Below, one piece after another: positions 16,325 to 24,458 of a DNA stretch of 64,000 bases. Where the stretch lies: the NCBI RefSeq assembly GCF_903914075.1, contig NZ_CAIWNQ010000009.1, positions 146,183 through 210,182 of the forward strand, written 5' to 3'. This DNA is from Ruegeria sp. THAF57 (GTDB lineage: Bacteria > Pseudomonadota > Alphaproteobacteria > Rhodobacterales > Rhodobacteraceae). A model generated the notes under the pieces. It did not search any database. It worked only from the letters and a program-made list of their open reading frames with translations, and was not told the origin of the DNA. Positions within the stretch are counted from its first letter, which is position 1, and each line of letters opens with the position of its first letter. Position numbers and translations under genes: made by a program.

Positions 16325-17659
16325 TCAGACCTTTCCATCCAGCTTCATCACTGCATCCGCAGCGGCAATCTGGATTGGCTCATTCAACGCACCGATTGCA
16401 GGAGAATAGACATTCTCCATCGTTGCCAGAGCATCAATCGTCAGACCGGCCCGAGAGGCCACCCCAAGGAAATCCGCCCGTTCCTTGACACCTTCGCCTC
16501 CCACCATCTGCGCACCCAGCAGGCCGCGCGTCTTAGGATCGACCAGCAACTTTACGGTGATCGGGCGCACTCCGGGATAGTATCGCGCGCGGGTGATGCC
16601 AGTAGTTTTACCGCAGACATATTCCATGCCAACGGCAGTGGCCGTGGTCTCGCCAAAGGAGAAACCGCCGATCATCCATTCACCGGCCAACATGCCCCAA
16701 GGGACATGCACGGGCTGGTAAATCCGCTCGCCCCCAGCCGCATTCACACCGGCCACTTTGCCTTGCGCATAGGCATGGCTTCCGGTCAGCCCCTGCAATG
16801 GCAAGTTGGTAACGCCATGAACGATCTCGGCGCAGTCACCGGCGGCATAGATATTGGGGTCCGAGGTCTGACCCTTTGAATCAATAACAATCCCACCAGT
16901 GCTGCCAATCTGCAGGCCTGCCTCAGTTGCAAGATCGTTGTTTGGAACCTTGGGCGTTCCCAGAATAACGATGTCGGCCTGCACATCTCCGAACGTGGTT
17001 TCAACATGAGTGACGGTCTTGTCCCCCCGGAACGCTGTCACCCGTTCACCCCAACGCATGTCGACGCCGGCCTCTTCCCAATCCTTGCGGACAGGTTCGA
17101 TAATGTCGGGGTCCACCACGTCGGCCATGGGCCAAGGATTCGGATCAACCAGGGTCGTCTTGATGCCGCGGTGAACCATAGCCGAAACCATTTCCACTGC
17201 GATGGGGCCGCATTCCACGACCACTGCAGTTTTGACGTTGTCCAGGAACTTGTCCCAGTTCATCGCGCTTCGGATATTTTTGACGCGGTAGATGCCATCC
17301 AGGTCCTGACCCGGGATATCCAGTTCTTTATAGCGCCAGCCAGAACACAGGATCAGCTTGTCATAGCTAATATCGCCTTCTCCGGCCACGTTGATACGCT
17401 TGTTGGCCCGATCAATCGCATTCACCGTTGTTTCGTAGTGAACGTCGATGCCCTGCTCCATGTACTGTTCCTTGGTCGCAAGAAACAGTCGATCAAACGA
17501 GTCAATCTCTTTGCCATGAACGAAAGGAATACCGCAGGGGCTATACGCCACATCCTCGAACTGTGTGTAGACGATGGTTTCCGCCTTGGGGTCTGTGCCC
17601 TTGGCTGCTCCGGCTGCGCCCAGGCCACCAGGCCCTCCTCCGATCATCACGATTTTCAC
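16325..17659 (-). CDS. FAD-dependent pyridine nucleotide-disulfide oxidoreductase (CoA-disulfide reductase / NADH oxidase-like)
   Basis: A 444-residue flavoprotein. KIVMIGGGPGGLGAAGAAK binds FAD. A single redox Cys lies in AYSPCGIPF, as in the CoA-disulfide reductase / NADH oxidase subgroup. An NAD-binding fold with an altered fingerprint (VVVECGPIAVEMVSAM) is followed by IYAAGDCAEI and a dimerisation domain. GTG 17659 is the preferred start: AGGGAG precedes it by 6 nt and the protein then begins at the FAD motif; ATG 17665 would leave no spacing. It may reduce a low-molecular-weight disulfide, and the neighbouring CoM-type genes make coenzyme M disulfide a candidate. The related 2-ketopropyl-CoM carboxylase has an extra Cys pair not seen here. 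Confidence 0.82.
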   Translation of the reverse strand: MKIVMIGGGPGGLGAAGAAKGTDPKAETIVYTQFEDVAYSPCGIPFVHGKEIDSFDRLFLATKEQYMEQGIDVHYETTVNAIDRANKRINVAGEGDISYDKLILCSGWRYKELDIPGQDLDGIYRVKNIRSAMNWDKFLDNVKTAVVVECGPIAVEMVSAMVHRGIKTTLVDPNPWPMADVVDPDIIEPVRKDWEEAGVDMRWGERVTAFRGDKTVTHVETTFGDVQADIVILGTPKVPNNDLATEAGLQIGSTGGIVIDSKGQTSDPNIYAAGDCAEIVHGVTNLPLQGLTGSHAYAQGKVAGVNAAGGERIYQPVHVPWGMLAGEWMIGGFSFGETTATAVGMEYVCGKTTGITRARYYPGVRPITVKLLVDPKTRGLLGAQMVGGEGVKERADFLGVASRAGLTIDALATMENVYSPAIGALNEPIQIAAADAVMKLDGKV

Positions 17660-17695
17660 GGACATCTCCCTCATCGAACGATTTACCATCAGGTA

Positions 17696-17725
17696 TGTAT
17701 ATTTCGTATCGTAGAAAGTCGTAAA
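17696..17725 (-). promoter_or_regulatory. Promoter with island motif upstream of the flavin oxidoreductase
   Basis: On the minus strand there is a -35-like TTTACG (17725-17720), an 18-bp spacer and a -10-like TATACA (17701-17696). The motif GATACGAAATA (17710-17700) occupies the end of the spacer and overlaps the -10, the position expected for a repressor site. It differs from TATACGAAATA at one position. Confidence 0.5.
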
Positions 17726-18007
17726 CTATCCGTCAAGCTTTCTGTTTACTTTCGTACTCGTTCAGTTCGAAGAAATTTCCCGGCAAACACACACGGTTCC
17801 ACCCCGGAGTTTCAGGGCATCAGAACGTTTACTCTCACTCGTGAAAGTTAAGTTAGTTATTTTTTATAAATTTTATCATATTATTAAGGAAAATTTCCGG
17901 TCTAAGAGCATACACTCAGAAAACCATCCTATGAATTGGGGGAAAGTGTTTTGCAGGTGTTAATCACGACAGCAATCAATTGACCCTCGCCCCAAGATAA
18001 GATTCAC
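17726..18007. other. AT-rich intergenic region, no gene seen
   Basis: About 280 bp between the end of the ArgH-like gene and the promoter of the flavin oxidoreductase. The middle (about 17845-17900) is very AT-rich. I find no credible reading frame and no T-tailed hairpin for the upstream minus-strand operon. It may only hold upstream promoter DNA and a factor-dependent terminator. Confidence 0.4.
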
Positions 18008-19528
18008 TTATTCACCATTGTTAATGGCTTTCATTGCCTTGACCAACAAAGCCTCTTCCGCATCCGAGAATCGTTTTAGCGCATCTTCGGCCTGCTGAAT
18101 CAGCTTTTTGGCGATGTCCCGGTTCTGCTCAGCCATCTGCAAGACGACGTCAGGTGCAGCACCGCCCGGGGCTGTTCTGGTGGCTACGATATTGCGTGGA
18201 TCAAGGGCTTGCTTCAGCGTCTTTTCATCCGGCGTCAGCGAGATTCCCGCCACCTTCTGCGCCGCGTCCGATATGATCTCGGGCGTTATATCCACCCCTC
18301 TCAATCCAGCTCGACTTGCTGTTCGCACCGCCTCACCCACAATGTTATAGGCCATTCGGTAATCGAGTTTGTGGGTCAGCATAATGTGTTCGGCCAAATC
18401 CGTGGCCTGGCAGAAACTGTTTTCCAGCAACGCCCACATGCGCTCTCGGTTGACAGTGAGCGTTCCGACAACACCCGTCATCAGGTCACTGATCCGGGCC
18501 GAGAATTCCAGCGCACGGGGCACTTCACCATAGGCAAAGATCAGGTTGTCACTGCGGGCTGATGGGCTTTTGACGACGGCCAGAAAACCGCTGAGCCGTC
18601 CGATCAGGACCCCGCCCCCACCCCGCACAATGGACAGAGAATAAGGGTTGCGCTTTTGCGGCATCAGAACCGAGGATCGGGTGTAAGGGCCAGCAAGATC
18701 CACATAGTCGAATTCCTGACTGGACCAGATCTCAAGGTCTTCAGCCAGTTTTGATTGATTGGACAGGGCACTGACCGCCGAAGACAGCACGTCGATGAAC
18801 GTATCCGTCTGCCACATGGCGTCCCGCGTATGGTCGATGACACCATCAAAACCCATCAGGTCAGCGATATAGGAACGGTCATCCAGCAATTGAGTGCCGT
18901 TCACACATCCCGCGCCGCCGGGACTCTGGTTAATCTGCGACAGACAGGTCAGCATCCGCTCGGCATCGCGCAGGGCCGGAGGGACGAAGGCCAGCAAATA
19001 GTGCCCAAATGTCGAAGGTTGCGCCTGTTGCAAATAGGTTTGGTCCGCCATCAAAACGTCCCGATGATCCTGCGCAAACCGGGCCGTCGTTTCGGCAAAC
19101 GCACTGACCGCGCGGATCAGTTCTGCGGTCAGGCGGCGCATCTCAACCCGCAGGGCAACACGCGCGGCCTCGCGTCGCGGGCGTCCTGCATGAAGCCAGC
19201 CCGCAGCATCGCCAATCTGCGACACAAAATGCCGCTCGCGCGAGTTATACGGTTCCCCATAGGCGGCGTTGTAGGGGAAATCTTCGACAGGGGTTTCATG
19301 CGCCTCAAGCAAGACCCGCAGCAGTTTCCGCGCCGCATCATCCGGAATGATCTGCCGATGCATCAGGTCCATCACATGACCCAAGTCCGCGATATTTAAC
19401 CCGTGGTGCAAAATGGGCGCGTCTGCAATTTCCCATGCAAAGCCCGCGTCAATCAGCTCTTGCGCAGGGCCAGAGGCGGATGGGCCTGCCAGACGTTGCG
19501 ATCCTGGTTTTACATCTGCGATGGTCAT
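18008..19528 (-). CDS. Argininosuccinate lyase-like aspartase/fumarase-superfamily enzyme
   Basis: A 506-residue superfamily member closest to argininosuccinate lyase. It has DQTYLQQAQPSTFGHYLLAF (region 2) and the signature loop SSVLMPQKRNPYSL with the catalytic Ser and MPxKxNP. An N-terminal extension and a roughly 40-residue longer C-terminus than ArgH (about 460) indicate a distinct subfamily. ATG 19528 is chosen because AGGAGCC precedes it; the frame upstream runs into the preceding gene. Arginine biosynthesis partners are absent. The setting after ComA and another superfamily lyase suggests an elimination or decarboxylation step in coenzyme M formation. Confidence 0.8.
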   Translation of the reverse strand: MTIADVKPGSQRLAGPSASGPAQELIDAGFAWEIADAPILHHGLNIADLGHVMDLMHRQIIPDDAARKLLRVLLEAHETPVEDFPYNAAYGEPYNSRERHFVSQIGDAAGWLHAGRPRREAARVALRVEMRRLTAELIRAVSAFAETTARFAQDHRDVLMADQTYLQQAQPSTFGHYLLAFVPPALRDAERMLTCLSQINQSPGGAGCVNGTQLLDDRSYIADLMGFDGVIDHTRDAMWQTDTFIDVLSSAVSALSNQSKLAEDLEIWSSQEFDYVDLAGPYTRSSVLMPQKRNPYSLSIVRGGGGVLIGRLSGFLAVVKSPSARSDNLIFAYGEVPRALEFSARISDLMTGVVGTLTVNRERMWALLENSFCQATDLAEHIMLTHKLDYRMAYNIVGEAVRTASRAGLRGVDITPEIISDAAQKVAGISLTPDEKTLKQALDPRNIVATRTAPGGAAPDVVLQMAEQNRDIAKKLIQQAEDALKRFSDAEEALLVKAMKAINNGE

Positions 19529-19571
19529 TGAGGGCTCCTGTTTTTCTTGTCCTATGGGACATCTGCCTTGC

Positions 19572-20915
19572 TTAGAACGCGGCTTCGCTTTCATCGCTGC
19601 GGCGGCTGTTTGCCCGCGCCAGAACACGGTCCACCATCTGAGCCGAGGCTCCGATGTCGATCTTCGGGTCTTTGTCGGGCACAAACCCTTCAACCAAATC
19701 CGACAGCGCTTGGGGTATGGTCACACCCTCTTCGCGCACTTTGCGGTATGCGTCTTGCAGGACGGCTTGCGCGCTATGTTTGCCCAGCTTTTCGGACAGG
19801 GTTGCCAACACACCTTCCGAGGCGGACTCGAGCAGTAAGTTACGGCGCATTGCGTCTACGTTTACTTCCAGCCCTTCAACCAGATCCCGCGTCATTGCTG
19901 CCGCGGCAAGGCTGTATTGACAGAGTTCTGGGAAAACCGCCCATTCGACTTTCCATGAACGGGCATCCCGCTCGTTTTCCTGCAACATGGTTTCGGTCAT
20001 CACACCCGCATCAGCCCGCACCAGCTTCGACAGCGCCACGATCTGTTCACTGGATTCCGGGTTGCGCTTGTGCGGCATGGTGATGCTGCCGACCGTATTG
20101 GGGTTGGTCCGTTCGGCCAGTTCACCGATTTCCTTGCGTTGCAGAGTGAATGTCTCATTGGCGATTTTCGCCAAAGTGGCCGTTATCATGGCCAAAAGCT
20201 GTGCAAACTCGCAAAACCGGTCGCGGGCGTTGATCCAGCTGATATCCGGTTCGACCAGGTTCAGTTCATTGCAAAACTGCGCCCTCAACGGCATCGCCTT
20301 ATCCCGGAAGAAGCCCAGCGAACCGACCGCACCACCCAACTGACCAACAAACAGACGGCTATGGGCCTGTTGCAATCGCTGCAAATGGCGTCCGACTTCG
20401 TCCGCCCAGACAGCCGCCTTCAACCCAAACGAGATTGGCGATCCGGGTTGCCCGTGTGTGCGCCCGACCATCGGCGTCGTTCGATGCTGTTCGGCAAGCG
20501 CTAGCAATTGACCTTCGGTGACCCACAGATCGCGCCAGATCAGGCGGGCGACCGCCTGCATCTCAAGAACCTGCGAAGTGTCGGTTATGTCCTGAACCGT
20601 GGTACCATAATACACGTATTCTCGCACATCCTCGGGCAGGTGGTCGCGCAACACGTGGATCATGCCCAATGTTGAATGCGAGGTCGCCCGTGTCTGTCGT
20701 GCAATATCGGAAATTGGCAAGTCGGTCTGCGCCAGACCTTCGATCGCGGGCAGGGTTTCGGTGGGAATGATCCCGCACGCGGCCTGCGCGCGGGCCAGCG
20801 CAATTATGACCCTCACCCAACGGCGAACACGGGCCGGTTCATCAAATATTACGCGCCCCTCGGCCGTTGTCCACTGGTGCCCGAAGACTTCGGAATCGAT
20901 CATATGTGCGACCAT
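19572..20915 (-). CDS. Adenylosuccinate lyase-like aspartase/fumarase-superfamily enzyme
   Basis: A 447-residue lyase with GRTHGQPGSP (151-160) and the signature SITMPHKRNP (277-286), resembling PurB and 3-carboxymuconate cycloisomerase (PcaB). The residues after the signature (ESSEQIVALSKLVRADA) differ from housekeeping PurB. The start at 20915 overlaps the preceding gene by 16 nt with GGGGG upstream. In Xanthobacter a superfamily enzyme eliminates phosphate from phosphosulfolactate to give sulfoacrylate on the way to coenzyme M; location downstream of comA supports a similar role. An alternative is a catabolic amino-dicarboxylate lyase. Confidence 0.82.
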   Translation of the reverse strand: MVAHMIDSEVFGHQWTTAEGRVIFDEPARVRRWVRVIIALARAQAACGIIPTETLPAIEGLAQTDLPISDIARQTRATSHSTLGMIHVLRDHLPEDVREYVYYGTTVQDITDTSQVLEMQAVARLIWRDLWVTEGQLLALAEQHRTTPMVGRTHGQPGSPISFGLKAAVWADEVGRHLQRLQQAHSRLFVGQLGGAVGSLGFFRDKAMPLRAQFCNELNLVEPDISWINARDRFCEFAQLLAMITATLAKIANETFTLQRKEIGELAERTNPNTVGSITMPHKRNPESSEQIVALSKLVRADAGVMTETMLQENERDARSWKVEWAVFPELCQYSLAAAAMTRDLVEGLEVNVDAMRRNLLLESASEGVLATLSEKLGKHSAQAVLQDAYRKVREEGVTIPQALSDLVEGFVPDKDPKIDIGASAQMVDRVLARANSRRSDESEAAF

Positions 20916-21817
20916 GCGACCCCCGTCTGTTCCACGATCAGTTCAATCGCATCACGGACTTCATCCAGCGACGCGCCCCAAGGCACAAAAACCGCGTCCG
21001 CGCGATCCTCGATCCCTTCCTGCAACAGACAGCAACGTGTCAGAACCGGTCCGTCAGATTGCGATAACTGCGGCAGAAACTTTCTTGGGCAGGTATCCAC
21101 CAGATCGGGCGGCTTTTTGTAAAACCAGTTGTGTATCTGATCCGACCGCTCGCATCCCAAAAGAACCCAATCTTTCTCGGCGGGGCGTTCATCCAAATAG
21201 GACACGGATATATTATCCACATCAATGCCCGACCCACGGCATGGTACCAGCAGTTGCTGCGGCACAGGGTTTCGTTCATCGGCCAGCACCTCTCGGCTGT
21301 CGGTCAGGACCGGAACGACCACGATCGGCGGCAAATCCTCAGCTCCGTCCAGCACTCGCGTCACCTGATCCACCAACTTAGATGGAAACGGCGGCACGAT
21401 ATCCAGAACATGCAACCGGATGGGATCGGGGTTCAGGATAAAGCTGACATGGGAATACCGGCCCTCGATCACGACACATCTAAAGCCGGGGTGCCGGTCG
21501 GCCACAGCCGCCAAATGCGAGGGAATGCCCGCATCCGCCCAATTATCGGTGACGTACAAACAATCCTGCGGCTCGGCCAGCACACGAACAGCGGTGATCG
21601 GAGAAAACAGGTCCGTATCGTTTTCTCGGTCCACCTCAAGCAGAGTGGTTTCCTGCCCCTTGCGCGCAACAATGAAACGGGTGCGCATATAGGCTTCGCG
21701 GCCTGTGAAGTGTGCGATCAGCCAATCGGGGTCAAGGCTGGTCAAATCCGTCGAAAGCGCAACCTGCCGGTATCGGTTCGGAACAATATTGCGGGCCGAG
21801 GCGTCAAAGTCGAACAT
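20900..21817 (-). CDS. Unknown protein of the CoM-type operon
   Basis: A protein of 305 residues that I cannot assign. It begins FDFDASARNIVPNRYRQV and ends GASLDEVRDAIELIVEQTGVAW. It looks soluble, with alternating strands and helices (CLYVTDNWADAG, HPGFRCVVIEGRYSHVSFIL). Its C-terminal third has clustered cysteines (VLLGCERSDQ, LVDTCPRKFL, VLTRCCLLQEG). ATG 21817 is preferred, as it gives a 14-nt overlap with comA and an AAGG upstream; ATG 21838 is possible. It is locked by overlaps between ComA and a lyase, so it very probably works in the same pathway, possibly as an enzyme handling a sulfonate or as a scaffold. Confidence 0.65.
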   Translation of the reverse strand: MFDFDASARNIVPNRYRQVALSTDLTSLDPDWLIAHFTGREAYMRTRFIVARKGQETTLLEVDRENDTDLFSPITAVRVLAEPQDCLYVTDNWADAGIPSHLAAVADRHPGFRCVVIEGRYSHVSFILNPDPIRLHVLDIVPPFPSKLVDQVTRVLDGAEDLPPIVVVPVLTDSREVLADERNPVPQQLLVPCRGSGIDVDNISVSYLDERPAEKDWVLLGCERSDQIHNWFYKKPPDLVDTCPRKFLPQLSQSDGPVLTRCCLLQEGIEDRADAVFVPWGASLDEVRDAIELIVEQTGVAWSHI

Positions 21818-22604
21818 CCGCGCCAGCCTTTTTAACATGCTCGGTTCGCATGGTGTCCGCGCGCAAACCCAGGCGCAGCGTTTCAAGCCCAAGCACTTCG
21901 TCCAGTTGAATATTGCCCAGATTCACCTCGGACCCGAAATGCGAGATCAACAATACCTGCTGATCCCGGCGCGGGGCCTCAAAGATCATCTTGTCGGCAT
22001 ACTCGCTGCGCATCAAAGCCTCGATCAAGGTGCAACGGGCACGGCCGTCGGATTGATAGAGACCTACCGTACCGCTCTCGCGCCCTTCGGCTACGATCCA
22101 GCTGGCCCCTGCGGCCAAGTCACCCTCGATCTCGGCAATCCAATCTTCAGCATCGGCGGTCTGGTTGGGGTCTTTGCTGCCAACCTCTGCCAGAACCTCG
22201 AACCCGGTGTCGCGGGCGCGGGAAATCAACGCCTGCTTCTCTGCAACTGGTATTTCCGATGCACCATCCGAGATTTCGACGCAATCAAACCCAACCTCTG
22301 CCGCGAATCTCAGCATAGGTCCAACCTGATCCTGAAGACGCGAAATTTCCATAAGGGTGCCGCCGGTGCAGGTCTTGATTCCCGCCTCGCGCAGTTCGGC
22401 AACCTTGGTGCGCACATTCGGATCGATATAGGAAATGCCCCAGCCGAACTTCCAGATATCAATCATCCCCGCCGCCTGCTGAATGACATCCCGCGTGTGC
22501 GAAACGGTACAGCCTTTGTCCAAAACATGCGTCAGACCAGCCATTCTGGGCTTGGGACTGCGCGGTGCAAGATCGAGGAAACACGGGCTGGGATCGGCAA
22601 GCAT
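21804..22604 (-). CDS. comA: Phosphosulfolactate synthase (ComA family)
   Basis: A 266-residue TIM-barrel protein. Family features are AGLTHVLDKGC, IDIWKFGWGISY, TCTGGTLMEI, VGFDCVEISDGASEIP, VLAEVGSKDPNQ and GNIQLDEVLGLETLRLGLR. ComA adds sulfite to phosphoenolpyruvate to make phosphosulfolactate, the first step to coenzyme M in archaea and in Xanthobacter. ATG 22604 has GAGGA 8 nt upstream; 22619 is also open. No ComB phosphatase or ComC dehydrogenase follows. Instead two aspartase/fumarase-type lyases do, as in the bacterial version of the pathway. It is divergent from nitrile hydratase. Confidence 0.87.
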   Translation of the reverse strand: MLADPSPCFLDLAPRSPKPRMAGLTHVLDKGCTVSHTRDVIQQAAGMIDIWKFGWGISYIDPNVRTKVAELREAGIKTCTGGTLMEISRLQDQVGPMLRFAAEVGFDCVEISDGASEIPVAEKQALISRARDTGFEVLAEVGSKDPNQTADAEDWIAEIEGDLAAGASWIVAEGRESGTVGLYQSDGRARCTLIEALMRSEYADKMIFEAPRRDQQVLLISHFGSEVNLGNIQLDEVLGLETLRLGLRADTMRTEHVKKAGADVRL

Positions 22605-22658
22605 GTTATTAATCCTCATTAATTATGCTGAACAATACCATGCGACATGGTCGTTACG

Positions 22659-22697
22659 GATACGACTTAATGTATTTCGTATAATAAATTTGGTCAA
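22659..22697 (-). promoter_or_regulatory. Promoter and dyad operator of the comA operon
   Basis: On the minus strand: -35 TTGACC (22697-22692), 17 bp, -10 TACATT (22674-22669). The island dyad covers 22659-22683: GATACGACTTA, 3 bp, then TATTTCGTATA, whose complement is the exact TATACGAAATA. It overlaps the -10, the same geometry as at the flavin oxidoreductase promoter. This placement suggests repression. Confidence 0.55.
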
Positions 22698-22760
22698 TCC
22701 CTTTGTTAGCGGACGATCTGCGGCCCAGCACCTGGTATATATTTCTCTAAAGTAATGTTC

Positions 22761-22777
22761 ATTTCGTATAGTTGACA
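22761..22777 (+). promoter_or_regulatory. Promoter region of nitrile hydratase operon 1 with island motif
   Basis: ATTTCGTATA (22761-22770) is the island motif on the minus strand with one mismatch. It overlaps a -10-like TATAGT (22767-22772) and abuts TTGACA (22772-22777). Either TATAGT is the -10, with a weak -35, or TTGACA is a -35 with a poor -10 about 17 bp on. The coding start is 51 bp downstream. Confidence 0.4.
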
Positions 22778-22827
22778 CATTGCATCGTTTGCCCGTACCT
22801 TTTCGATCAAACAAAGGGAGGCGATTC

Positions 22828-23487
22828 ATGGATGGAATACATGACATGGGAGGAACCCAAGGCTGGGGAAGCGTCGAAATCGACCCCAACGAGCCGGTGT
22901 TCAAAGAAGATTGGGAGGCGCGCGCATTTGCCCTGAGTCTGGCCTCGATGGGCGTGTCGGGAACCAACCTTGACGCGTTCCGTCACGGGTTGGAACGTCT
23001 GCATCCCGTTGATTATCTGTCCGAAGGTTATTACGGACGCTGGATCAGCACGGCCGAGTTGCTGTGCGTGGACAGCGGCATTCTGCCCCCCGGCGCGGTG
23101 GCGGCACGGGCGCGCGTCATGCAAGGCGAAAAAGTCGACGAACCCGCAGACGTCGAGACCCAGAAACCCCAGTATGAAAGGGGTGGCGCGGGATCTTTGC
23201 GTGAAATTGAAGACACTCCGAAATTCGAAGCAGGCCAGACAATCCGAGCCTCATCCCTGCGAAAATCGGGCCACACCCGTTTGCCAGCCTATGTGCGGGG
23301 CCGCACCGGAACGGTGATTGCCCGACGCCCTGCAGCCGTGCTGCCGGACAGCACCGCGCATTTCACCGGCGAAGATCCACAGCACGTCTACACCGTCGAA
23401 TTCGACTCGACCGAGCTGTGGGGCGAAGGCGCCGAAAAATCCAAGGTCCGCATTGACCTGTTCGAAAGCTATATGGAGGCCGCATGA
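22828..23487 (+). CDS. nthB: Nitrile hydratase beta subunit (copy 1)
   Basis: A 219-residue beta chain beginning [14 protein letters not shown], the near-universal start of the family. The C-terminal SH3-like barrel is present ([45 protein letters not shown]). The beta chain pairs with alpha to hydrate nitriles to amides in the cytoplasm. ATG 22828 follows AGGGAGG by 6 nt. The order beta-alpha-accessory is typical of cobalt enzymes. It is coupled to the alpha gene by ATGA. The promoter region is shared with the divergent comA operon and contains the island motif. Confidence 0.95.
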   Translation: MDGIHDMGGTQGWGSVEIDPNEPVFKEDWEARAFALSLASMGVSGTNLDAFRHGLERLHPVDYLSEGYYGRWISTAELLCVDSGILPPGAVAARARVMQGEKVDEPADVETQKPQYERGGAGSLREIEDTPKFEAGQTIRASSLRKSGHTRLPAYVRGRTGTVIARRPAAVLPDSTAHFTGEDPQHVYTVEFDSTELWGEGAEKSKVRIDLFESYMEAA

Positions 23488-24083
23488 CCGAGCTACCTCG
23501 TTCCGAAGACTACCCGTCGCCGCAAATCCGCGTCGAAGCTCTTGAAGCTTTGCTCGTCGAACGTGGCCTTGTTGATCCGAATGTTCTGGACGGCTTCATC
23601 AACCGCTATGTCAACGATGTAGGCCCAATGAACGGCGCCAAAGTAGTGGCGAAGGCCTGGGTTGACGATGATTATAGGAAACGTTTGCTGGCGGACGGAA
23701 CCGAAGCCTGCAAAGAACTGGGCTTTGGCGGGCCGCAGGGCGAACACATCGTTGTGGTCGAGAATACGCCCGAGATGCACAACATGGTCGTGTGCACCCT
23801 GTGTTCGTGTTATCCATGGCCGCTGCTTGGTCTGCCCCCGAACTGGTACAAGGATCCGGCTTATCGGGCACGCTCGGTCCGCGAACCCCGCGCCCTGCTC
23901 AAAGAGATGGGCCTGGACCTGCCGGACAGCGTGGAGATCACTGTCTGGGATTCTAGTGCCGAAAACCGCTATTTCATCCTACCCATGCGCCCTGAAGGAA
24001 CCGAGGGCCTGTCCGAGGATGAATTGGCCAAGCTGGTCTCACGCGATGCCATGGTTGGCGTTGCACAGGTTACGGCAGGCTGA
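23484..24083 (+). CDS. nthA: Nitrile hydratase alpha subunit, cobalt type (copy 1)
   Basis: A 199-residue alpha chain. The metal-binding claw VCTLCSC (103-109; C104, C107, C109) carries Thr after the first Cys, which marks the cobalt form; iron enzymes have Ser there. [14 protein letters not shown] and [15 protein letters not shown] follow as usual. Two of the cysteines become oxidised in the mature enzyme. It starts within the beta stop codon. The next gene encodes a histidine-rich accessory protein, likely the cobalt-loading partner. The physiological nitrile is unknown; the absence of an adjacent amidase means the amide is processed elsewhere or exported. Confidence 0.95.
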   Translation: MTELPRSEDYPSPQIRVEALEALLVERGLVDPNVLDGFINRYVNDVGPMNGAKVVAKAWVDDDYRKRLLADGTEACKELGFGGPQGEHIVVVENTPEMHNMVVCTLCSCYPWPLLGLPPNWYKDPAYRARSVREPRALLKEMGLDLPDSVEITVWDSSAENRYFILPMRPEGTEGLSEDELAKLVSRDAMVGVAQVTAG

Positions 24084-24086
24084 TCC

Positions 24087-24458
24087 ATGGCCATGATAGA
24101 TAGTCTGGGCCCCGAGTCCAAAACGCCCCTGCCCCGCTCGAACGGAGAGCTGGTCTTTGAAGAACCCTGGGAAAGCCGTGCCTTTGGCATGGCTGCGGCC
24201 TTGGCCGATCAGGGCGTATTCGACTGGACCGATTTCCAGCACGGTCTGATTGCCGCGATCGCCGAGTATGAAAAGGATCATGACAGTATCGAGACACCGT
24301 ATCGCTACTATGAACGGTGGTTTGCGACGCTGGAATCTCTGGTCGTCAACAATGGCCTGTTATCAAAACAGGACATCGACTCTCTGACCGAGGATTTCTG
24401 CAAACGGCCGCATGGTCATGATCACCACCATGATCATGATCACGGACACACGCATTGA
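24087..24458 (+). CDS. Nitrile hydratase accessory protein with His-rich tail
   Basis: A 123-residue homologue of the beta-chain N-terminal domain, as in P14K-type activators that swap the alpha subunit to load cobalt. Core features are VFEEPWESRAFGMAAAL, FDWTDFQHGLIAAI and YYERWFATLESLVV. The C-terminus is HGHDHHHDHDHGHTH, a strong metal-binding tail not present in the copy at 32858. It is 3 bp after nthA. The last codons overlap the following OsmC-family frame. I infer that the tail stores or delivers cobalt for nitrile hydratase 1. Confidence 0.88.
   Translation: MAMIDSLGPESKTPLPRSNGELVFEEPWESRAFGMAAALADQGVFDWTDFQHGLIAAIAEYEKDHDSIETPYRYYERWFATLESLVVNNGLLSKQDIDSLTEDFCKRPHGHDHHHDHDHGHTH

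Noticed and set aside
17006..17851. 281-codon plus-strand frame opposite the flavin oxidoreductase
   Set aside because: The minus strand encodes a complete FAD/NAD protein with all motifs; this frame is its shadow and extends into AT-rich non-coding DNA.
18008..19528. Housekeeping argininosuccinate lyase (argH)
   Set aside because: It is longer than ArgH at the C-terminus, sits in a ComA operon and has no arginine genes nearby.
23787..23810. Iron-type nitrile hydratase
   Set aside because: The metal claw is VCTLCSC with Thr, the cobalt form; the iron form would have Ser at that position. The same holds for the second copy.
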